Translations under genes and position numbers: made by a program
DNA from: Pseudophaeobacter leonis
Lineage (GTDB): Bacteria; Pseudomonadota; Alphaproteobacteria; Rhodobacterales; Rhodobacteraceae
DNA: 64,000 nucleotides
Direction: 5' to 3'
Assembly: GCF_002087335.1 (NCBI RefSeq)
Contig: NZ_MWVJ01000074.1
Span: 62,001 to 126,000 of the forward strand
Part shown: one piece after another, positions 50,317 through 57,318 of the stretch
Layout: each line of letters opens with the position of its first letter
Numbering within the stretch: position 1 is the stretch's first letter
Notes under the pieces: generated by a model
The model's database searches: none
The model's input: the letters and a program-made list of their open reading frames with translations, nothing else
What the model was told of the DNA's origin: nothing

Positions 50317-51351
50317 CTATTGACCAAAGAAATTTGGGATCTCCAGGCACGCGCCCTGCTGCATCGCTTTGCCATGCACAAAATGCGCCAGCGCCACATC
50401 CAGAATGCCCATGCCAAAGGGGGAATAGATCACCGGCTTATCCCGCGTCAGCGTCACCGAGCCATTGATCAGTTGCGAAATAGAACCGCTGACAAAATCC
50501 CGGCCACCAGACAGGGTTTCCGCAAGATGCGGCGAGGTCTTTGCTTTTAAGCAATGATCAACATCGTCAAAGATATTCTGCGCCGCAAGGATCTGTTGCG
50601 GCGCCAGATCCCGCAGCGACACATTCAGCACCGTTTGACCAGGCGCAAAGGCAAATGCCGCAGGCACATAGGGCGCCACCGCGCTGGTGGCAAACACAAC
50701 AATTTCTGCCGCCAACGCGTCCTCAAGCCTGCCTGTGCGGGCCAAAAGATCCCATTCTTTTTGCGCATGCTCCGCAAGGGCCGAGGCGGAGGCCGGATTC
50801 AGATCATGGGTGCAGACCCTGTCAATTTGCCAGCCGCGGGCACAGAACTGGTTCAGGATAGTGCGCGAAATAAGCCCGCCGCCAACAAAGCCTATGCTTT
50901 TGGCCTTGCGGTCCAGCCGTGAACACTGGTCCGCGCCCAACACTGCCGAGGCGGCTGTGCGCATGGCGCTGATCTGCGCCCCCTCCATCAGCGCAAAGGG
51001 ATAGCCGGTTTCAGCATCGTTCAGAATGATGACCGCCGAAGCCCGCTCAAGCCCCTTGTCCAGATTTGCCGGGTAACTGGCGATCCATTTGATCCCGGAA
51101 ACCTGCAGATCCGGCGTGGCAATGGCGGCGGGCAGAGCAATGATGCGGTTTCGCTCACTGTCCGGAAAGCGCAGAAAATAGCTGTCGGGATTGACCGTCT
51201 CGCCGCGATGATGCGCGTCATAAGTGCGCGCGACCAGTTGCTCAACCTCGCCCGCATGGCGCCTCAGAACCTCGCCAACCGCCTCGGCCGTGACAAGACG
51301 CAGCATGGGTTGGTTTGTTTTGGCCAGATTAGTCCCCTCAGTCGTCCCCAT
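50317..51351 (-). CDS. sbnB: SbnB-like dehydrogenase for 2,3-diaminopropionate synthesis
   Basis: SbnB, of the ornithine cyclodeaminase/mu-crystallin family, oxidatively hydrolyses N-(2-amino-2-carboxyethyl)-glutamate to L-2,3-diaminopropionate and 2-oxoglutarate with NAD. This 344-residue protein has the family Rossmann region (IGFVGGGLISRTILNQF), ISAMRTAASAVL and IVVFATSAVAPY. The pairing with an SbnA-like synthase three bases upstream is the strongest evidence that it is SbnB rather than an ornithine cyclodeaminase. In zwittermicin and staphyloferrin B clusters the same gene pair supplies the diamino acid. Confidence 0.88.
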   Translation of the reverse strand: MGTTEGTNLAKTNQPMLRLVTAEAVGEVLRRHAGEVEQLVARTYDAHHRGETVNPDSYFLRFPDSERNRIIALPAAIATPDLQVSGIKWIASYPANLDKGLERASAVIILNDAETGYPFALMEGAQISAMRTAASAVLGADQCSRLDRKAKSIGFVGGGLISRTILNQFCARGWQIDRVCTHDLNPASASALAEHAQKEWDLLARTGRLEDALAAEIVVFATSAVAPYVPAAFAFAPGQTVLNVSLRDLAPQQILAAQNIFDDVDHCLKAKTSPHLAETLSGGRDFVSGSISQLINGSVTLTRDKPVIYSPFGMGILDVALAHFVHGKAMQQGACLEIPNFFGQ

Positions 51352-51354
51352 GTG

Positions 51355-52353
51355 CTATTTTGCCCCCTGTCCGGTCGTGGCCAATTCCCGCACGGGACGC
51401 ACAGGCCGGGCTCCCCGGCTAACCTGCGAGCCAAAGGTCTGCTGCACCCAGCGATCATTGTAGATCGTATCGAGGTATTTTTCGCCGCCATCAGGCGAGA
51501 GCGCCACCACCGTGCTGCCCCGTGAGAACAGATCGGCCTGGGCCTGAACCCCGGCGAGGATAGAGCCGGTAGAGCCTCCGGACAGGTATCCGTGGCTGCG
51601 GGCCAGCCAGCGACACATCCCGACCGCATCGCGTTCCGGCACAACAACTGTGTTGCAAAGTTTCTCTGGCTGAAAAATCTCGGGGATCCGGCTGGTGCCC
51701 AACCCGGGGATGAACCGCGGCCCGGCCGCGCCGCCAAAGGTGATCGAGCCCATTGAATCAACGGCCAGCACCTGCGCCGGATGCCGTTTGCCATCAAAAT
51801 AGTCCAGAAAGCCCATCAATGTGCCGGTGGTGCCCGCACCAACAACAACCCAGTCGGCGTCCGGATAGGCCTCGGCAATCTCAACGGCCGTCAACTGGGC
51901 ATGGGCTGCGGGGTTGGCAGGATTGGCGTACTGATTGGTCCAGTAAAGCGCAGGGTCGTTCTTTTGCATTGATTTAATTAATTCGATCCGCGTGCCCAAA
52001 TAGCCCCCCTGAGCGTCCCGCGCGCTCACCCGCTCAACCTTGCCGCCAAAGGCCTCAATCATGGCCACGCTCTGCTTTGACACATTCGGATCAACAACAC
52101 AGGTGAACCCATAGCCTCGTTTCGCACAAATGGCCGCAAGGGATATTCCGAGATTACCTGACGTGGATTCAATCACCATTCCGCCGGGCTTCAGCTCACC
52201 AGATCTTTCGGCCGCCTCAATCAGGCTAAGCGCGGTTTTGTGCTTTATCGACCCAGAGGGCGTGATGGCTTCAATCTTTAAAACAAGGCTGGCGTCGATC
52301 AGGCCGTCCACCGCCATAAAAAAGGCATTTGGCAATTCATTTTTATTAGTCAT
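51355..52353 (-). CDS. sbnA: SbnA-like N-(2-amino-2-carboxyethyl)-L-glutamate synthase
   Basis: SbnA joins O-phospho-L-serine with glutamate using PLP, the first step to L-2,3-diaminopropionate. The protein resembles cysteine synthase: PLP Lys in GSIKHKTALSLIE, STSGNLGISLA, GAGTTGTLMGFLDYF, SGGSTGSILAG and SPDGGEKYLDTIYND, the last a feature of SbnA-type members. I choose ATG 52353, with GGAG just upstream, over GTG 52359. About 332 aa. It starts the minus-strand sbnAB pair, divergent from the phosphopantetheinyl transferase. Confidence 0.88.
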   Translation of the reverse strand: MTNKNELPNAFFMAVDGLIDASLVLKIEAITPSGSIKHKTALSLIEAAERSGELKPGGMVIESTSGNLGISLAAICAKRGYGFTCVVDPNVSKQSVAMIEAFGGKVERVSARDAQGGYLGTRIELIKSMQKNDPALYWTNQYANPANPAAHAQLTAVEIAEAYPDADWVVVGAGTTGTLMGFLDYFDGKRHPAQVLAVDSMGSITFGGAAGPRFIPGLGTSRIPEIFQPEKLCNTVVVPERDAVGMCRWLARSHGYLSGGSTGSILAGVQAQADLFSRGSTVVALSPDGGEKYLDTIYNDRWVQQTFGSQVSRGARPVRPVRELATTGQGAK

Positions 52354-52398
52354 CGGCACTCCAATTCTTTCTGGAACAACACAATATCTATCTTAACG

Positions 52399-52447
52399 TG
52401 TATTGATGCAAAATTGTCCCGTCAATAGAGAGACCTGTATTGACGCA
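52399..52447. promoter_or_regulatory. Repeat-rich divergent promoter region of sbnA and the transferase gene
   Basis: TGTATTGATGCA (52399-52410) and TGTATTGACGCA (52436-52447) are direct repeats 37 bp apart. Between them GTCAATA (52421-52427) forms a perfect 7-bp inverted repeat with TATTGAC (52438-52444), spacer ten. Three related TATTGA(T/C) half-sites in a 170-bp divergent gap look like an operator for a cluster regulator. Confidence 0.5.
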
Positions 52448-52528
52448 GCGCCTGCCATCGGTTCAGGTGGATATCAGGGATTTGGCCGCTCTGGCCTGCC
52501 CCTGGTTTGAAATCAATGGGGTCGCCTT

Positions 52529-53212
52529 GTGACAGACGGTATTTCGCTTCTTTTCTGTCCAGTCAGCGCGGCATCCGAAACACCGCTTCCGGCACTCATG
52601 TCCCTGTTGAGAGGGGTTGAAATAGACCGGGCAAATAGCTTTATCTGCCGTCGGGCCCGACGCCTGTTTGTCGTGGCACATGCCGCCTTGCACCACCTGT
52701 TGCGCGAGGCCGGGCTGGGTCGCTGCCGATTTGGATTGTCACCCGAAGGCAAACCCTTTTTGGTCGACCATCCCGAGTTTCATTTCAACCTTTCGCACAC
52801 CGAAGGGCTTATTTTGGTGGCCCTGACCAAAGGAAGCCCCATCGGCGTCGATGTTGAGATCATCGCAGAGCGCAAGACATACAGCGAAATCGTCAGCCGT
52901 GTGATGACGCCTGCGGAACGGGCCACAATGGCTGCGCTGCCAAACCCCGAGGAGCGGTTCACGCAGCTGTGGTGTGCCAAGGAGGCGGTGATGAAGGCCA
53001 CCGGGCTTGGCTTTGGCCTGCCACCGCTGAACATCGAGCGGCAAAATCCAACGCCGACCCTGACCAGACTGCCAGCGCAACATGGATCCCCTACGGACTG
53101 GCAGCTGAGGTGCGAAAGACTGCCGGCGCACTGGTTTGCGGTGGCGGCGCGGCGGCCAGACCTGCCGCTGCAGCGGCAATGGCTTATGCCACAGGATCTT
53201 TTGCGCCCATAA
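52529..53212 (+). CDS. Sfp-type 4'-phosphopantetheinyl transferase
   Basis: This enzyme attaches the phosphopantetheine arm from CoA to carrier proteins. The family motifs are present: FNLSHTEGL, GVDVEII (magnesium-binding acidic pair) and WCAKEAVMKATG. At 227 aa it is of the Sfp/secondary-metabolism class rather than the small AcpS class. Start is GTG 52529. Its end overlaps the end of the convergent ligase gene by 29 bp. The likely targets are the stand-alone carrier protein here and any carrier domains to the right of the window. Confidence 0.92.
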   Translation: MTDGISLLFCPVSAASETPLPALMSLLRGVEIDRANSFICRRARRLFVVAHAALHHLLREAGLGRCRFGLSPEGKPFLVDHPEFHFNLSHTEGLILVALTKGSPIGVDVEIIAERKTYSEIVSRVMTPAERATMAALPNPEERFTQLWCAKEAVMKATGLGFGLPPLNIERQNPTPTLTRLPAQHGSPTDWQLRCERLPAHWFAVAARRPDLPLQRQWLMPQDLLRP

Positions 53213-54359
53213 CGGCCGCGCGGACCGGTTGCGGCCATCCCGCTGGATCCAGGCCCTTTTGCCGCACAAACGCATAGAGCCAACGCTCAAGACCAAACCC
53301 CATACAGGCGCTTTCTGCCCGCGTCTCATCCTCAAAGGCGATATCATAGACTTCGGTGTAGAAATCCCGATGCAGATTAAAGCTGGACGCGGCGAGCGGC
53401 GCCGGGCGGTCGGGGATATGAAACAGCAGCTCGTATTTCACCTCGCCCATCCGCTGATAGACCACCTTGTCCCGGCTGCCGTCGACAAAGAAGGGATCAT
53501 TTGCCAGCTCCAGGCTGACATCCATGCCCAGTTGCTCACAAAAGCCAAAGACTTTTTCCATCACCTCGGCACGCAGCCGGGTCAATTCGGGGCCTGAGCC
53601 AAAAAAGACAATATCGCGCACCGAAAAATTCCAGCCCCGTGACAGCGGCTGGAACCGGTTCGCCTCGTAGCGGAAAACGTGGTTTTGCATGGTCAGCCGC
53701 ACCACATCACCCGGCGCAATTCGCAACCCGGCGTGCTGCGCATAGCAAGGCAGGCAGACTGCGGGTGTCAGCACATGTTGCGGATCATCCAGCCTCAGGC
53801 CCAGCTCGGCGGCTTGTGCCTGCGACAGGGGCTCTTTCGACAGCTGCGCCACCTGTTCCAACACCGGCAATTGATCCGAAAAATGGCTGCACAGGGTGGC
53901 ATGCTGTGGAAAATTGCTGAGGTAGCCCACATCGTGCAGCAATTTGGCGGGCATCATCACCGGATAATGCTGATCCAGCGCGCCGTACTCCCGGGCATAG
54001 GCAGCAAAGGTGGCTTCGAAATAGCGAAACAGCTTGAGCAGGGTGCCGCTGATCCCTGTCAGCCCATCGGCAAAGAAGTGCAAATCACCACAGTCAGCCA
54101 GCTCAGCATCGCAACAGCCTGCAGCTGTCGAGCAGGCACTTTCCCGCAGCACCCGCCGCGCCACCAACCGGTGCGTCTTGCGCATGGCTTCGGGAAAAGC
54201 CGTCGCCTCTGTAATCTGTGCCGCGTCATCCGCGCCAATGCGCGCAACGCCTTCGGACAGCAGCTCAACCGCAACGCCAATCGCTTGCAGCCCATCCGCG
54301 ATGGCCAGTTGGCTCTCAGAAGAGAGGGCGGCCAGGTCAATATCATGGCTCAAGGTCAT
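53184..54359 (-). CDS. Class II tRNA-synthetase-like amino acid:[carrier protein] ligase
   Basis: Resembles the bacterial amino acid:carrier-protein ligases (Bradyrhizobium Bll0957 type), truncated seryl-tRNA synthetase relatives that adenylate an amino acid and load it on a carrier protein instead of tRNA. Class II motif 2 appears as FRYEANRF...WNFSVRDIVFF (~229-253) and motif 3 as SACMGFGLERWLYAF (~350-364). Cys202/205, Glu232 and Cys352 are candidates for the family zinc site. The N-terminal tRNA-binding coiled coil is missing, at 391 aa total. It overlaps the acyl-CoA dehydrogenase start by four bases. By context the amino acid would be serine; the characterised relatives use glycine or alanine. 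Confidence 0.85.
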   Translation of the reverse strand: MTLSHDIDLAALSSESQLAIADGLQAIGVAVELLSEGVARIGADDAAQITEATAFPEAMRKTHRLVARRVLRESACSTAAGCCDAELADCGDLHFFADGLTGISGTLLKLFRYFEATFAAYAREYGALDQHYPVMMPAKLLHDVGYLSNFPQHATLCSHFSDQLPVLEQVAQLSKEPLSQAQAAELGLRLDDPQHVLTPAVCLPCYAQHAGLRIAPGDVVRLTMQNHVFRYEANRFQPLSRGWNFSVRDIVFFGSGPELTRLRAEVMEKVFGFCEQLGMDVSLELANDPFFVDGSRDKVVYQRMGEVKYELLFHIPDRPAPLAASSFNLHRDFYTEVYDIAFEDETRAESACMGFGLERWLYAFVRQKGLDPAGWPQPVRAAVMGAKDPVA

Positions 54360-55549
54360 GCTGGCACCTCAGCAAGCGCCAGCCGCGCAATCATGCTTTC
54401 CAACACTTGCGTGGTGCCTTCGATGACTTCCATGATGCGTGAATCCCGGTGATACATCGCCATGGGCGTGTTTGGCCCAATGCCTTCTGCGCCAAAGATC
54501 TGTTGCGCATCGCGGGTGACGCGTCCCACCATTTGAGAGGCAAAATATTTTGCCATAGTGGCCTGTTTCGCGGCATCCATCTGCCGCAGAGCGCGCGCCA
54601 CGGAGGCCGATCTGCACATCAGACCGGCCGCATGGATGTCGGTGGTCATCCGGGCCAGCATCTGCTGCACAAGCTGGAAGTCAGCAATCGCTCCGCCAAA
54701 CTGCTGACGGGTTTTCGCCCGCCGCATCGCGCACTGACAAGCAGCCTGGGCCAGCCCGACGCAGCCCCAGGCCAGATTGATGCGACCGGATTCAAGCCCC
54801 GTCACCGCCACATGCGAGGCGCCAAACCCCGGTCGGCCAAGCAGGTGATCGTCGAGCAGGAAAACTTCGTCCAGAATCAGATCCGCCATCATGTAGCCCC
54901 GGCAGCCCAACATATCGTCAATGGGCGCAATCGTCAGGCCGGGCGCATCCCTCGGCAATAAAAAGGCAGTGGGGCCTTGCGGCAAACTGGCAATCAGCAC
55001 GAAGAGGTCGGCAAAATCACCGCAGGTGATCCAGGCCTTGCGTCCGGTGAGCGCATAGCCCTTTGCCACGGGCCTAGCACGGGTTTGCACCGCCGAGATA
55101 TCGCTGCCGACCTGCGGTTCGGTCATGGCAATGGCACAGCGCATATCGCCCGACGTAAGCCGTGGCAACCACTGCGCCTTTTGCGCCTTGCTGCCCCATT
55201 TGGCCAGTGCGCTGCCGCCCATGTGGTGCACGTTCAGCACGCCCTGTACCGAGGCACTGGCCGCGCCAAGGGCCTGATGCAGAGCGCCGTGATCCAATGC
55301 CGCAGCCACCTGATCCGGCACCTGGTCTGTCGCGACATCGCCGCCGGTACCCTGCGATCTCGTCACCGGCAGGGCCAGCCGCCGATTAAAGCCGCTGGCA
55401 AAGGCGCCAGCTTGCCGCAGCGCTGTCACGACCTGTGGCGGCACCCGCGCCTCGCGGTCAATCTGGCGCGCAAAAGGGGCGACCATCTCTTGCGCCAGAA
55501 TACGCCAGTGGTTCGGGGCTTGATCCGTCAAGCTGGCAAAGACGGTCAC
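54356..55549 (-). CDS. Acyl-CoA dehydrogenase acting on a carrier-bound substrate
   Basis: A 397-residue FAD enzyme with CAIAMTEPQVGSDISAVQT, the ITCGDFADLFVLIAS stretch and a C-terminal MEVIEGTTQVLESMIARL containing the usual catalytic Glu. In zwittermicin (ZmaG) and colibactin (ClbF) pathways a homologous enzyme oxidises the carrier-bound aldehyde to aminomalonyl-ACP. The coupled carrier-protein gene upstream (ATGA overlap) and the dehydrogenase beyond it fit that reaction. A role in ordinary fatty-acid oxidation is less likely in this operon. Confidence 0.85.
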   Translation of the reverse strand: MTVFASLTDQAPNHWRILAQEMVAPFARQIDREARVPPQVVTALRQAGAFASGFNRRLALPVTRSQGTGGDVATDQVPDQVAAALDHGALHQALGAASASVQGVLNVHHMGGSALAKWGSKAQKAQWLPRLTSGDMRCAIAMTEPQVGSDISAVQTRARPVAKGYALTGRKAWITCGDFADLFVLIASLPQGPTAFLLPRDAPGLTIAPIDDMLGCRGYMMADLILDEVFLLDDHLLGRPGFGASHVAVTGLESGRINLAWGCVGLAQAACQCAMRRAKTRQQFGGAIADFQLVQQMLARMTTDIHAAGLMCRSASVARALRQMDAAKQATMAKYFASQMVGRVTRDAQQIFGAEGIGPNTPMAMYHRDSRIMEVIEGTTQVLESMIARLALAEVPA

Positions 55550-55794
55550 GCAGAAACCAGCGACTGCTTGCGCGCGACCAGCGATGCGACGCGATTGATC
55601 GAGCGGAAATTGTCGATATCCAGATCATCGGCGTCAACTTCGATGCCAAAATGGGATTCCACAAAGGCAACCAGCTGCATGGAGAACATCGAATTGCCGT
55701 AGCCGGCTTCAAATATATCCTGATCCGGAGCAATCTCTGCACCGTCAAACGAACGGGTCATAAATGCGGCAATGGCTGAAATAGACTCTGACAT
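55546..55794 (-). CDS. Stand-alone acyl/peptidyl carrier protein
   Basis: An 82-residue carrier protein. ATG 55794 follows a GGAGG ribosome site; the longer upstream frame lies inside the previous gene and is unlikely. The phosphopantetheine Ser is in GYGNSMFSMQLVAF, where the usual Asp-Ser-Leu is Asn-Ser-Met. Acidic helices before and after fit an ACP. It lies between the 3-hydroxyacyl dehydrogenase and the acyl-CoA dehydrogenase genes and is the expected carrier for the ligase product. Confidence 0.9.
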   Translation of the reverse strand: MSESISAIAAFMTRSFDGAEIAPDQDIFEAGYGNSMFSMQLVAFVESHFGIEVDADDLDIDNFRSINRVASLVARKQSLVSA

Positions 55795-55807
55795 GGGAAC
55801 CTCCTGA

Positions 55808-56662
55808 TTATTGGTCATAGATATGGAAACCGCGCCCCACCTTGCGACCGGTTTGCCCGGCGTAAACAAGCCGTTTCAACAGGGGGCAGGGGCGGTATTT
55901 CGGGTCGTTGAATTCGTCGTAAAGAATGTCGAGTGAGAGCTTTACCGTATCCAGGCCAATCAGATCAGCGGTTTCCAGCGGCCCCATCTTGTGCCCAAAA
56001 CAGGTCTTGAACAGGCGGTCGACCTCTTGCACGCTGGCGACGCCTTCATAGACCAGAAACATCGCCTCGTTGACCATCAGCATCATCACCCGGTTGGTGA
56101 CAAAGCCGGGGCTGTCGTTGACGGTGATAGATTTTTTGCCTGCAGCAGTCACAAGATCGGCCGCCGCCTGCCTCGCCGCATCAGTGCTATGGGTGGCGCG
56201 AATGATCTCGACCATGGGCATGATGGGCGGCGGGTTCATGAAATGCATGCCGATGACACGCTCGGGGTGGGCGGCGAAACCGGCGATCCGTGTGATAGGA
56301 ATGGCAGAAGTATTGGCCGCGACAGGAATGTCAGGGCGCACAATGCGACCAATCTCGCGGTGAACAGAGGTTTTTATGGCTACGTTTTCAGTGACATTTT
56401 CGATCACAAACCCAGCGCCAGCCAGCGCATCAATATGGAGGGTGAACTGAAGGTTTTCCAGCACCTCGGCGGGGGCAGGCAGTGTCTTATCCACCAGGCC
56501 GTAGAGCCGCGCGTTTTTGGCAATCCCTTGTTCAGCGATGTCCAGCTGCTCTGGGTTTGTGTCGACCAGCACCACCTGATGCCCCGACTGAGCAAAGAGC
56601 TGGGCCACCCCGGCCCCAATCGTTCCGGCCCCGACAACCCCAATGGTTTCAATTCTACTCAT
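55808..56662 (-). CDS. 3-Hydroxyacyl-CoA dehydrogenase-like oxidoreductase
   Basis: A 284-residue NAD-dependent 3-hydroxybutyryl-CoA dehydrogenase homologue: Rossmann GAGTIGAGVAQLFAQSGH, catalytic-type IGMHFMNPPPIMPMVEII with His, DSPGFVTNRVMMLMVNEA and GHKMGPLETADLIGLD. In ZmaI/ClbD the same family oxidises seryl-ACP at its hydroxymethyl group. It overlaps the kinase gene by four bases, with the carrier protein 13 bp downstream. Confidence 0.88.
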   Translation of the reverse strand: MSRIETIGVVGAGTIGAGVAQLFAQSGHQVVLVDTNPEQLDIAEQGIAKNARLYGLVDKTLPAPAEVLENLQFTLHIDALAGAGFVIENVTENVAIKTSVHREIGRIVRPDIPVAANTSAIPITRIAGFAAHPERVIGMHFMNPPPIMPMVEIIRATHSTDAARQAAADLVTAAGKKSITVNDSPGFVTNRVMMLMVNEAMFLVYEGVASVQEVDRLFKTCFGHKMGPLETADLIGLDTVKLSLDILYDEFNDPKYRPCPLLKRLVYAGQTGRKVGRGFHIYDQ

Positions 56663-57318
56663 GGCTCCCCCTTTTTGCTGGGCGGTTTTTCAAATCTGTT
56701 CGACATATTTGCGCGATGAGCGATGAGGGACTCCTGCGCCTCGGCAACCAGCTGTGGCAGGGGGCGCAGCCCGTCCAAGATCAAATCGGCCACGGCGCGG
56801 GCCTGGGCCTCCGCCAGACGGTAGGCCTGTCGTTGCGGCCCCAGATAAGCCTCGAACTGGGCCGCCAGATCCTGCAGAACTGCTGCGTGGTGATCGGGCT
56901 CTGACGTCTGTGACACCGCCTGGGCGCGCCGCAGAGAGCGACGGGCCAGCGCAATATCAGCTGGCAGTTCCAGGTGCAGTGCCAGATCAATCAGCGGCGC
57001 AACTGTGCGGCGGGCGCGACCAAAGGGTTCTTCCAGCAAGATCAGCTCTGCCGAGACAACTGCGCTGGCGCGCCCGGGCGGCTGCACCGTGCGACCCGCG
57101 CGCAGGTTGTGCAGGTCTTCAGCCAGTTGTGGCGTCTTTATTTCATCCGCAGGCGCGCCAGCCTCAACCCAGCTTTGAATGCTGCCCGCATCAGTGCCCA
57201 GTTCGATATAGTCGTCAAAATGCAGCAAAGAGGCGCTGCCCTGCAGCTGCGCCAGATGCCGCATCAAGGTGCTTTTGCCGGCGCCTGAGGTGCCTGAAAC
57301 CGCCACAATAGTCACCAT
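56659..57318 (-). CDS. Uridine-kinase-like P-loop small-molecule kinase
   Basis: A 219-residue P-loop protein. Walker A is AVSGTSGAGKSTLMRHLA (~6-23), and SLLHFDDYIELG gives the Asp pair typical of uridine-kinase/phosphoribulokinase-like enzymes that phosphorylate small hydroxyl substrates. The substrate cannot be read from sequence. It sits between the amidotransferase and the 3-hydroxyacyl dehydrogenase, overlapping both. A phosphorylated hydroxy-amino acid for the threonine-synthase-like or SbnA-like enzyme would fit (inference); a resistance kinase is another option. Confidence 0.7.
   Translation of the reverse strand: MVTIVAVSGTSGAGKSTLMRHLAQLQGSASLLHFDDYIELGTDAGSIQSWVEAGAPADEIKTPQLAEDLHNLRAGRTVQPPGRASAVVSAELILLEEPFGRARRTVAPLIDLALHLELPADIALARRSLRRAQAVSQTSEPDHHAAVLQDLAAQFEAYLGPQRQAYRLAEAQARAVADLILDGLRPLPQLVAEAQESLIAHRANMSNRFEKPPSKKGEP

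Noticed and set aside
53184-54359. True seryl-tRNA synthetase
   Set aside because: It lacks the N-terminal tRNA-binding coiled coil and sits in an operon with a carrier protein; the amino acid:carrier-protein ligase family fits better.
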